The translations under genes were made by a program, and so were the position numbers. Positions 1 to 5,970 of a DNA stretch of 18,643 nucleotides are shown here, piece by piece; the stretch's first letter is position 1, and each line of letters starts with the position of its first letter. The DNA is from an uncultured Lachnospiraceae bacterium. Lineage in GTDB: Bacteria > Bacillota > Clostridia > Lachnospirales > Lachnospiraceae. The notes below the pieces were generated by a model. That model made no database searches and was not told the origin of the DNA. It saw only the letters and a list, made by a program, of their open reading frames with translations. The stretch is taken from positions 1-18,643 of the forward strand of contig CAJTZB010000030.1 in NCBI GenBank assembly GCA_910583815.1, written 5' to 3'.

Positions 1-1099
1 TAGCTGTTATATCAAAAGGCTTGTTTTTCCCGCCAGTAGTTGATTTGACCTCTATATACTTTTCTCTGTAGTCTGTTCCGAATTTCTCAAAAGATAAGAT
101 GTCAAAACCTAGTCCGTCTCCAATTGTGTGAGCTACATGTTCTATACGGTCTGCCAAATCCTTTCTTCCTTCTGCAATCAATCTTTTTCTCTCTACTTCG
201 ATTGCCAAAAGTTCACCAGCATCGCCAATCTTCTTAAGATTTTTATGTCTTCTTGCATAGTTGATATCTTTTGGAATAGATATTTTTTCTGAGCGAGCTC
301 TTTTTTTCTTCAATTGTGGAGTTTCCACTTTGGTAATAGTCACGTTAGAAACATCTAATGTAAGTGAAAATTCTTTAGCAGCATACTCTATTGCATCGTC
401 AGAAATTTCATTGAAGTTGGTGGGCAAAACAACATTATCAATTTCAGTGTCTGCAGCGGAACCAATGGCAAAAGGCGTGTTTTTGTCGTTGATAAAACGC
501 AGATACTGTTCTGTATAAAAAATGATGCCTTGACGTTTACTTTTCAAAAAAATATCTTCTAATCCTACTCCGGATGGCCATGAAGTAGGGAGTTCATTAG
601 AATCTATATAAGTTGCATAATATTTTATAGTGTTGTCTTCACAAGATGTTTTTATAATGAGGATGTAGAGGTTATCAATTATAGTGGGATAATTTTTTTC
701 GTAGATGTATTCGCCACTGTTATTACGGTTTGGCTCAGGAAAGCCGTTTTGTGGTTGCCATGCAGGATGACGATATTTTAGATTTTGTCTTGATATGCGA
801 TAGTCTTTTCTTCCAGTTCTTGGTGCAAGTTCAAGATTTGCAATAGCTGTGTCACCTACTACATTAGCTTTGAATGTATATTTTTTTCTTGGAAAAAGTG
901 ATTCTTTATCCCAAAATTCAGGTGTATCAAAGATGTCATCTGCATCCATAAACATTTCATCAAGCTCTTTTCGGGTATAGCCTGCTGCCTGTATATAGGT
1001 TTGGCCACCACCTCCAATAGGTTTTTTAATGCCATACATGTTAGTGAAATCGGAATCTTGAATCTTATGATATAAGATAGCTATGATATGTTCTGTCAT
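1..1099 (-). CDS. DUF3883 (NOV_C) domain protein, putative nuclease-like defence protein, 3' end cut by window
   Basis: An uninterrupted reading frame of 366 codons starts at ATG 1099 and runs off the left edge, so the C-terminus is missing. The N-terminal ~270 residues match no family I recognise. From about residue 290 the protein shows the DUF3883/NOV_C pattern: a helix with GDAGELLAIEVER, then HVAHTIGDGLGFDILSFE, then YIEVKSTTGG and PFDIT. The D...ExK arrangement (D in GFDIL, then EVK) is that of PD-(D/E)XK nuclease folds. DUF3883 proteins are common in restriction and phage-defence loci, but their reaction is mostly unproven. The start codon overlaps the stop of the upstream XRE gene (ATGA at 1096-1099), so the two are translationally coupled. 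The stretch is visibly more AT-rich than the housekeeping-like genes further right, which suggests horizontal acquisition. The family call is firm; a restriction role is inference. Confidence 0.85.
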   Translation of the reverse strand, partial: MTEHIIAILYHKIQDSDFTNMYGIKKPIGGGGQTYIQAAGYTRKELDEMFMDADDIFDTPEFWDKESLFPRKKYTFKANVVGDTAIANLELAPRTGRKDYRISRQNLKYRHPAWQPQNGFPEPNRNNSGEYIYEKNYPTIIDNLYILIIKTSCEDNTIKYYATYIDSNELPTSWPSGVGLEDIFLKSKRQGIIFYTEQYLRFINDKNTPFAIGSAADTEIDNVVLPTNFNEISDDAIEYAAKEFSLTLDVSNVTITKVETPQLKKKRARSEKISIPKDINYARRHKNLKKIGDAGELLAIEVERKRLIAEGRKDLADRIEHVAHTIGDGLGFDILSFEKFGTDYREKYIEVKSTTGGKNKPFDITA

Positions 1100-1347
1100 T
1101 TTTCTTCCTCCATAAATTCAAAAATTTTGTCATATGATACATGCAATGCTTTCTTGAATGCCCAAAGTTGTTCTACTGATACATTATGTGTTCCGGATTC
1201 AATTTTTACCAAGCATTCTCGGGTTGTATCGCATCCTAATAGTTGCATATACTTTGCAAGCTCTGTTACCCCAAAACCTGCCTCTAGTCGAAGCATTTTT
1301 AGGTGATATCCAAGGGCTTCTGAACATTTTATTTTTTGCACGATCAT
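1096..1347 (-). CDS. small XRE-family helix-turn-helix regulator
   Basis: The 83-residue protein is a single Cro/C1-type HTH. A helix with LGYHLKMLRLEAGFGVTELA is followed by a recognition-helix region (TTRECLVKIESG) and the usual closing helix (VSVEQLWAFKKALHVSYDKIF). It presumably binds DNA as a dimer. Size and position, directly upstream of and overlapping a nuclease-like gene, match controller (C) proteins of type II restriction-modification systems, although toxin-antitoxin or phage-type regulators look similar. The ribosome binding site GGAGGT lies only about 2 bases before the ATG at 1347. A GTG two codons later (1341-1339) has better spacing and may be the true start. An extended -10 promoter and inverted repeats lie just upstream. 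Confidence 0.85.
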   Translation of the reverse strand: MIVQKIKCSEALGYHLKMLRLEAGFGVTELAKYMQLLGCDTTRECLVKIESGTHNVSVEQLWAFKKALHVSYDKIFEFMEEEK

Positions 1348-1379
1348 TACCTCCGGAACAAATACAACTTATATATTGT

Positions 1380-1388
1380 ATTATAACA
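1380..1388 (-). promoter_or_regulatory. extended -10 promoter of the XRE-DUF3883 operon
   Basis: Read on the minus strand, TATAAT (1385-1380) is preceded by TG plus one base (1388-1386), an extended -10 element. No good -35 hexamer is present 16-18 bases upstream, as is usual for extended -10 promoters. Transcription would start near 1373, about 25 bases before the XRE start codon. Confidence 0.6.
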
Positions 1389-1406
1389 TAATAGAACTTT
1401 ATAAAA

Positions 1407-1438
1407 CGAACCGTAAACAGTTCGATTTTTTAAAAATC
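1407..1438. repeat. two inverted repeats upstream of the XRE promoter, candidate operator
   Basis: CGAAC (1407-1411) and GTTCG (1420-1424) form a dyad with an 8-base spacer. Directly beside it, GATTTTT and AAAAATC (1424-1430 and 1432-1438) form a second dyad around one base. They lie in the -35 to -60 region of the extended -10 promoter, a typical place for an autoregulating HTH protein to bind. The remaining gap up to the permease at 1576 has a further small dyad, GTTTC-ata-GAAAC (1494-1506), and no convincing plus-strand promoter. Confidence 0.4.
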
Positions 1439-1575
1439 TCTTCAGTTTTTATTTTTTTCTATTAAGGATATTCTGTTTTGCTAGTAACTTTTTGTTTCAT
1501 AGAAACTTCACCGAAAGCTAACGAAAACCTAATGGAAGGAAGGTATGATATGTCCTGAAAGGAGGGGCATATCAG

Positions 1576-2937
1576 ATGAATTTTGCCAAACGAGCTTTTT
1601 TCTATATTTCACGGAAAAAGGGAAAAACCCTGAGTGTTTTTTTGCTGATAACAATTGTATCAACATTTCTTATTTCCTGTTTTGCGATTTTGGACGCATC
1701 GGGACGGCTGGTGGAGGAGCTTCGGGGGTCTGTGGGAGCGGCATTTTATATCAGGGCAAATAAGAAAGTCATAACCGATGGAACTGGCGGAATGACAGTA
1801 GCAGAACAAAAGATACATATTACAGAAGAGGACATAATGCAGATACTGGAGTGCGGCAATATTGCATATTGTAATCCTATCAATTACGGATATGCAAAAA
1901 GCGGGCAGATTACATTTGTTCCCGGAGAAGAGGATACGGCTGAAAACAATATGGGGCAGATAACGGCGTTGAATTATTCTGCGTTAGCCGTGGATTTTGC
2001 AGAAGGGATGATTTCTTTGACAGAAGGGAGGCATATTACCAAAACAGATACAGGCTGTATTTTAATTAGTTCAGCGGTTGCAGCAGAAAACGGTCTGTCT
2101 GTTGGGGCGAAGGTAGTTTTGGAGTCTGCAGAGCTTGGAGTTGCCGACGGTGAGTATGTGGATAGCTGGCCTCACAGCAGAGCAAAAACAGAAGTGACGG
2201 TTGTGGGGATTTATGAGGTTCTTTCATCAGATACGCGGAGGGCTCCTACGGCAGAAAAACGAGAAAACCGCATGTTTGCAAGTCTGGATGTGCTGGTGGG
2301 ATTGCAAGAGGGAGAGGCGTCTGTTTATACAGGAGAGGTCGGATTTTATGTGAATACCCCGGATTCCCTTGAAGAGATTATTTCAGAAGTGCGAAAGCTT
2401 CCGGGAATTGACTGGGAAACCCATTTTATCCGCACCAATGATTTGCAGTACTCTAAAGTTTCAGACAGCCTGCAGTCCTTGGGGGATTTTCTGAAACTTC
2501 TTTTTGTCTGTGTTTCTGCGGTAAGCGCGGCAATCCTTACGTTGCTGCTTCTGTTAAGAAACAAGGGGCGTATGGCAGAGGCAGGTATTCTGCTGGCAGT
2601 GGGGATACCAAAACGAGAAGTTGTTATGCAATTTCTTTTGGAAGTTTTGCCGGTAGCAGTCGCTGCATTTGCATTATCTTATGCGGTTTCTTTTGGTATA
2701 GGTGATTTTCTTGGAAAACACCTGTTTGCAGATATGCCGCATGACCTTGTGAATGAAAGATTTCTGCAGACCGGGCTTGACGGCTTTGCTGTGCCGGAGA
2801 ATTATATCAATATAAAAACAGGAAACGTCATATTTCTTTTTGGCTGTCAGCTTGCAGCGATTATCGGTTCTGTACTGCTTTCATCTCTTCCTGTCTGGAG
2901 GATGAAACCAAAGGAAATATTAACAGAAACAAACTAG
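1576..2937 (+). CDS. FtsX/MacB-type ABC transporter permease 1
   Basis: The 453-residue membrane protein has the MacB/FtsX layout. One N-terminal membrane segment (about 20-40) is followed by a large extracytoplasmic domain (about 41-300). Three C-terminal membrane segments come last (about 306-327, 352-374 and 414-438), with the typical cytoplasmic EAGILLAVGIPKREVV loop and a SLPVWRMKPKEIL end. Such permeases use ATP hydrolysed by a partner ATPase to move or extract peptides, lipids or antibiotics rather than to import solutes. The start is set by AAAGGAGG at 1558-1565. The next gene is a paralogue with a nearly identical N-terminus (NF..RAF.Y..R.KGKTL). The substrate cannot be told from sequence, and no two-component system or precursor peptide gene is adjacent. 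Confidence 0.88.
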   Translation: MNFAKRAFFYISRKKGKTLSVFLLITIVSTFLISCFAILDASGRLVEELRGSVGAAFYIRANKKVITDGTGGMTVAEQKIHITEEDIMQILECGNIAYCNPINYGYAKSGQITFVPGEEDTAENNMGQITALNYSALAVDFAEGMISLTEGRHITKTDTGCILISSAVAAENGLSVGAKVVLESAELGVADGEYVDSWPHSRAKTEVTVVGIYEVLSSDTRRAPTAEKRENRMFASLDVLVGLQEGEASVYTGEVGFYVNTPDSLEEIISEVRKLPGIDWETHFIRTNDLQYSKVSDSLQSLGDFLKLLFVCVSAVSAAILTLLLLLRNKGRMAEAGILLAVGIPKREVVMQFLLEVLPVAVAAFALSYAVSFGIGDFLGKHLFADMPHDLVNERFLQTGLDGFAVPENYINIKTGNVIFLFGCQLAAIIGSVLLSSLPVWRMKPKEILTETN

Positions 2938-2952
2938 AGGAGGATATGGATA

Positions 2953-4269
2953 ATGAATTTTATGCAAAGAGCATTTCTTTATTGCCTCCGGCATAAGGGA
3001 AAAACATTGATTTTATTTTTGGTAATGACGGTTATTTCGGCTTTTTTGCTGGCTGGCCTGGCAATCCGGGATGCATCCGCGGATGCTGCCTCTGATGTAC
3101 AGACTGCAATCGGAGGCAGGCTGCTTTTAGAAATAGAGACAGAAGGAAATTATAAATTTAAGGGTCAGGATGGAGGTACTACAACCTATGTTTATGGCGG
3201 AGATTATATCACTTCTCCGATTATAGATGCTGTTTCCAAAGTAGACGGCGTAGTAGGATACAATGTGGAAGATGCAGCGGCAGCTTATTATGCAGGTGTG
3301 AATTTTAAATATCTCCCATCAGGCTGGAATTTCGGATTTACGAAATATGGGGATCACTCAACCTTTACGGCATGCCTGTCCTCAGAACGGTGTTCTGCTT
3401 TTGAGAGCGGCAGGTACAGCTTGGTAGAAGGCCGCCATCTCAAACCGGAAGACAGTTATGCCATTTTGATTTCCAAGGAGCTGGCAGATTACAATAATCT
3501 TTCCGTTGGCGATACTGTGACAATTTATGACCAGTTTTTGGATTCGGAAGGTTGGAATCCTCTTATTGATATGGAAATTGTAGGGATTTTTAATGGAACA
3601 GAGGGAACTGCTACCGGGGGAGAGATGTTGGTTGACCAGCTGCAGGCAAACTGCGGTTTTGTGGCATACAATACGCTTTTTGAAATGTATAAGCTCTATT
3701 ATGAGAACGGTGTGGAATATCAGTCTCTCACTATTTATATAAACGATCCGACAAAAATCCAAAATGTTTATGATAAAGTCAAAGAACTTCCAGAACTGAA
3801 GGGAAAGACATTAAAATTAAGCATGGATACAGAAGAGTACCAGACAGTAGAAACACCTTTGGAAACTTTGGGCAGCTTGGTAAATACAATGCTTGTGATT
3901 ATTGTTATTGTCGGATTCCTTATTTTGGTGCTTTTGCTTATGATTTGGATTCGAGGACGGAAAAAAGAAATCGGGATTTATCTGGCAGTTGGACGGAGCA
4001 AAGTAAGCATTGCAGGACAGCTGTTTGCAGAAACAGGGATTACATCCGTTGCAGCATTTGCTGTTTCTGTTTTAGGCAGCAAGGCATGGATAGGAAAAGT
4101 GGGAGAGCTTCTGGAAGGCAGCGCAGCAGGCCTGAAGATTGAAATTTCTGCGGCATACCTGCCGCCTGTCTTTCTGATTGGCATTGGGCTGATTGCAGCA
4201 GCAACATTAGCTGCATCGTGGACGGTATTCCGCCTGAAGCCAAGAGATATTTTTAGCAAAATGAGTTAA
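2953..4269 (+). CDS. FtsX/MacB-type ABC transporter permease 2
   Basis: The 438-residue protein is a paralogue of the preceding permease, with the same order: N-terminal membrane segment (about 20-40), extracytoplasmic domain, then three membrane segments from about residue 312 onward. It has the FtsX loop EIGIYLAVGRSKVSIAGQL and a C-terminal FRLKPRDIF. The gap to the first permease is 15 bases, and its GAGGAGG site (2936-2943) overlaps that gene's stop codon, so they are one operon and probably a heterodimeric transmembrane unit. The extracytoplasmic domains differ strongly between the two, so they probably diverged after duplication rather than being redundant. Confidence 0.88.
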   Translation: MNFMQRAFLYCLRHKGKTLILFLVMTVISAFLLAGLAIRDASADAASDVQTAIGGRLLLEIETEGNYKFKGQDGGTTTYVYGGDYITSPIIDAVSKVDGVVGYNVEDAAAAYYAGVNFKYLPSGWNFGFTKYGDHSTFTACLSSERCSAFESGRYSLVEGRHLKPEDSYAILISKELADYNNLSVGDTVTIYDQFLDSEGWNPLIDMEIVGIFNGTEGTATGGEMLVDQLQANCGFVAYNTLFEMYKLYYENGVEYQSLTIYINDPTKIQNVYDKVKELPELKGKTLKLSMDTEEYQTVETPLETLGSLVNTMLVIIVIVGFLILVLLLMIWIRGRKKEIGIYLAVGRSKVSIAGQLFAETGITSVAAFAVSVLGSKAWIGKVGELLEGSAAGLKIEISAAYLPPVFLIGIGLIAAATLAASWTVFRLKPRDIFSKMS

Positions 4270-4346
4270 GTGTAAGAATAAAATATATTCTTCTGAGCTT
4301 AGCATCTGTATACCGACGCTATGGTTGGAAAAGAAAGGGGATTCGT

Positions 4347-4967
4347 ATGATAGAAACAAGCAATATCACATATTCTTATGATGGAAAGAAGCCGGTTTTA
4401 AAAAATATATCTGTTCAATTTGAAATGGGAAAGATGTATGCAATCCTTGGTCCGTCAGGCTGCGGCAAAACAACGCTGCTTTCTCTTCTTGGCGGATTGG
4501 ACAGCCCTTCTGGTGGGAAGATTCTCTTTGACGAACAGGACATTGAAGCATTAGGGCTAGCTGTGCATAGGCGAAAAAATGTAGCTTTTATATTTCAGAA
4601 CTATAATCTGATTGATTATCTTACGCCAAGGGAAAATGTGGCCCTGACATCTAAGCTCTCTTCTTGGCCTATTTTAGAGCGGGTCGGATTGACGGAGGAG
4701 GAGAGCAGGCGCAATGTATTAAAACTGTCAGGCGGACAGCAGCAAAGAGTAGCTATTGCACGCGCGTTGGCTTCTGACGCAAATGTGATTCTTGCCGATG
4801 AGCCGACCGGAAATTTAGATGAGCATACTGCTGCCGAAATTACTTCCATATTAAAGGAATGCGCCCATCAAATGAACAGATGTGTTATTATTGTCACCCA
4901 TTCCGGGGAGCTTGCAAAACAGGCGGATGTGGTGTTCCGCCTGAAAAACGGAGAGCTTGCGCAATAG
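4347..4967 (+). CDS. ABC transporter ATP-binding protein (MacB/LolD-type)
   Basis: This 206-residue nucleotide-binding subunit should power the two permeases just upstream. Visible motifs are Walker A GPSGCGKTT (35-43), a Q-loop FIFQNYNLIDYLTPRENV, the signature LSGGQQQR (127-134), Walker B VILADEPTGNLD (147-158; catalytic E152) and the H-loop H185 in IVTHSGE. The stretch between Q-loop and signature is about a dozen residues shorter than in MacB, although all catalytic motifs are intact. The site AAGAAAGGGG (4331-4340) sets the start. A 77-base gap separates it from permease 2 without a recognisable terminator, so cotranscription is likely. Confidence 0.92.
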   Translation: MIETSNITYSYDGKKPVLKNISVQFEMGKMYAILGPSGCGKTTLLSLLGGLDSPSGGKILFDEQDIEALGLAVHRRKNVAFIFQNYNLIDYLTPRENVALTSKLSSWPILERVGLTEEESRRNVLKLSGGQQQRVAIARALASDANVILADEPTGNLDEHTAAEITSILKECAHQMNRCVIIVTHSGELAKQADVVFRLKNGELAQ

Positions 4968-5015
4968 TCCAGTTTTGGTATGTGTATGTCTTTGTGTGTG
5001 ATGGCAGTGTCAGGG

Positions 5016-5044
5016 TTGATAACTCATGTCAGCTCTTGTATAAT
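5016..5044 (+). promoter_or_regulatory. sigma-A promoter for the GNAT gene at 5091
   Basis: TTGATA (5016-5021), a 17-base spacer and a perfect TATAAT (5039-5044) form a near-consensus promoter about 40 bases before the start codon. No clear terminator separates it from the ABC genes upstream, so readthrough is possible. Confidence 0.75.
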
Positions 5045-5090
5045 ATGAAATATTACGTTAATAAAAGAGAAATTTTCGGGGATAATAACA

Positions 5091-5594
5091 ATGGAACTAA
5101 GCTACAGAAAGGCGCTGCCTGCTGACATAACAGAAATTATTTTGCTTGTAAAGGAGGCAATTGTAGAACTGGAAAAGAATAAAATTATGCAGTGGGATGA
5201 GTTATATCCGGCAAGGGAAGATTTTTGGGAGGACATACAGAAGAACCAGCTGTTTGTCGGCTGTGTCCGCAGCCGGATAGCCGTACTGTTTGTGATAAAT
5301 CAGGAGTGTGATGCAGAATATGCATGTGGAGCATGGAGAGAACCAGAAAAACCGTTTGCTGTGCTCCATAGGCTATGCGTACATCCGGAATTTCAGCATA
5401 AAGGAATTGCAAAACAGGCACTATATTATGCCGAGAAGCTTGCATTGGCAGAAGGAAAACAGGCAGTTAGATTGGATGTCTATTCTGATAATCCCTATGC
5501 GGTTTCCTTATATCTTAGCTGTGGCTATCAAAAGACCGGAATGGTGGAATGGCGGAAAGGGACGTTTTATTTGATGGAAAAGTACTTGGATTAA
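5091..5594 (+). CDS. GNAT family N-acetyltransferase
   Basis: The 167-residue protein has the GNAT fold that transfers an acetyl group from acetyl-CoA to an amine. Motif A, with the acetyl-CoA pyrophosphate loop, is at HRLCVHPEFQHKGIAKQAL (Q/R-x-x-G-x-A type). Motif B is at the C-terminal YSDNPYAVSLYLSCGYQKTG. The N-terminal part begins with the common YRKALPADITEI pattern. It has its own promoter and stands between the ABC operon and the leader of the MutS2-like gene. The substrate cannot be inferred. Confidence 0.88.
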   Translation: MELSYRKALPADITEIILLVKEAIVELEKNKIMQWDELYPAREDFWEDIQKNQLFVGCVRSRIAVLFVINQECDAEYACGAWREPEKPFAVLHRLCVHPEFQHKGIAKQALYYAEKLALAEGKQAVRLDVYSDNPYAVSLYLSCGYQKTGMVEWRKGTFYLMEKYLD

Positions 5595-5604
5595 AGTTTT
5601 GCTG

Positions 5605-5633
5605 TTTACAGCTTTATGGTTATCTGTTATAAT
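5605..5633 (+). promoter_or_regulatory. strong sigma-A promoter of the MutS2-like leader transcript
   Basis: TTTACA (5605-5610), a 17-base spacer and TATAAT (5628-5633), preceded by TG plus one base, give a strong promoter with an extended -10. The -35 box lies in a small dyad, GCTGT-TT-ACAGC (5601-5612). Transcription would start near 5640, some 330 bases before the MutS2-like start codon. Confidence 0.8.
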
Positions 5634-5662
5634 AAGCTTACATTAGTAAAGAGGAAATTTGT

Positions 5663-5701
5663 ATGTTGAGCATTGTAAGAATGGGAAAAGCGGCGAACTA
5701 A
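5663..5701 (+). CDS. 12-residue leader peptide ORF upstream of the MutS2-like gene
   Basis: An AGAGGA site (5650-5655) with good spacing precedes ATG at 5663. The ORF encodes MLSIVRMGKAAN and stops at 5701. It begins about 23 bases after the predicted transcription start and is followed by hairpins, a terminator and the main gene. This is the order seen in translational or transcriptional attenuators of ribosome-protection and antibiotic-resistance genes. Codons 7-9 contain GGGAAAA (5683-5689), which can pair with TTTTCCC (5744-5750), so a ribosome here would change downstream folding. Translation is inferred, not proven. Confidence 0.5.
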   Translation: MLSIVRMGKAAN

Positions 5702-5731
5702 ATAGTGTCCGGCAGTTTTATTTGACACTAT
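5702..5731 (+). promoter_or_regulatory. leader hairpin directly after the leader ORF
   Basis: ATAGTGTC (5702-5709) and GACACTAT (5724-5731) form a perfect 8-base-pair stem with a 14-base loop, beginning at the leader ORF's stop codon. No T-run follows at once, so it is not itself a terminator. It probably belongs to the leader's switching structure. Confidence 0.6.
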
Positions 5732-5749
5732 AATTCTGCCCATTTTTCC

Positions 5750-5797
5750 CTTTTGTAATGTGTTTGAAACAGTAAATATTTTACAGCATGACAAAAG
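5750..5797 (+). promoter_or_regulatory. candidate antiterminator pairing
   Basis: Bases 5750-5760 (CTTTTGTAATG) complement 5787-5797 (CATGACAAAAG) at 10 of 11 positions. The pairing would capture 5787-5792, most of the 5' arm of the terminator at 5783-5810, so the two structures exclude each other. A nested mini-hairpin, GTAAA-tat-TTTAC (5772-5784), also overlaps the terminator arm. Confidence 0.45.
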
Positions 5798-5815
5798 AGC
5801 GTCATGCTGTTTTTT
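5783..5815 (+). terminator. intrinsic terminator inside the MutS2-like leader (attenuator)
   Basis: ACAGCATGAC (5783-5792) and GTCATGCTGT (5801-5810) form a perfect 10-base-pair stem with an 8-base loop, followed at once by a run of six T (5810-5815), G and four more T. It sits between the promoter at 5605-5633 and the gene at 5971, so it should stop most transcripts unless it is relieved. Confidence 0.85.
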
Positions 5816-5822
5816 GTTTTAT

Positions 5823-5953
5823 AGGATGATGTTGGGGTCAAAAGCCCCTTTGGGGCGTAACCGACACAAATATGTGGTTTTGCAAGTAAACTTGCAAAAC
5901 CACATATTGTGTTCGGTTAGTGCAAAGCACTCTTTTGACCCTAACATCATCTT
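5823..5953 (+). ncRNA. cloverleaf-shaped structured leader element (long nested inverted repeat)
   Basis: A basal stem pairs 5823-5844 with 5932-5953. It encloses three hairpins: CCCC-ttt-GGGG (5845-5855), a long central arm (5858-5887 with 5890-5919, two single-base bulges) and GTGC-aaa-GCAC (5920-5930). Two breaks in the DNA palindrome become G-U pairs in the plus-strand transcript (5824 with 5952, 5834 with 5942). In the opposite strand they would be C-A mismatches. The fold therefore appears to be kept as sense RNA. It ends 3 bases before the ribosome binding site of the MutS2-like gene. I do not recognise it as a named RNA family. A relic mobile repeat is the alternative. Confidence 0.6.
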
Positions 5954-5970
5954 TAGAGAAAGGAATTATC

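Noticed and set aside
261..518. 85-codon plus-strand ORF at the left end
   Set aside because: It is antisense to the DUF3883 gene, whose frame is open across the whole segment and carries family motifs.
1545..1763. 72-codon plus-strand ORF with a GGAAGG-like site, overlapping the first permease in another frame
   Set aside because: The permease frame gives a coherent family protein from ATG 1576 with a better-spaced AAAGGAGG. The alternative protein has no recognisable pattern, and its ribosome site lies too close to its ATG.
4270..4346. AAGAAT/ATTCTT hairpin between permease 2 and the ATPase as a terminator
   Set aside because: The stem is AT-only and no T-run follows, so it would not stop transcription. 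The genes are most likely cotranscribed.
5823..5953. Interpretation of the long inverted repeat as a MITE or insertion-sequence remnant
   Set aside because: The flanks (ending ATAG and beginning TTTA) show no clear target-site duplication, and the G-U pairs are kept in one strand only. It is not excluded, because genome copy number could not be checked.
5920..5970. N-terminal extension of the MutS2-like protein starting at ATG 5920
   Set aside because: This ATG lies inside the inverted repeat and has no ribosome binding site. AGAAAGGA at 5957-5963 serves ATG 5971.
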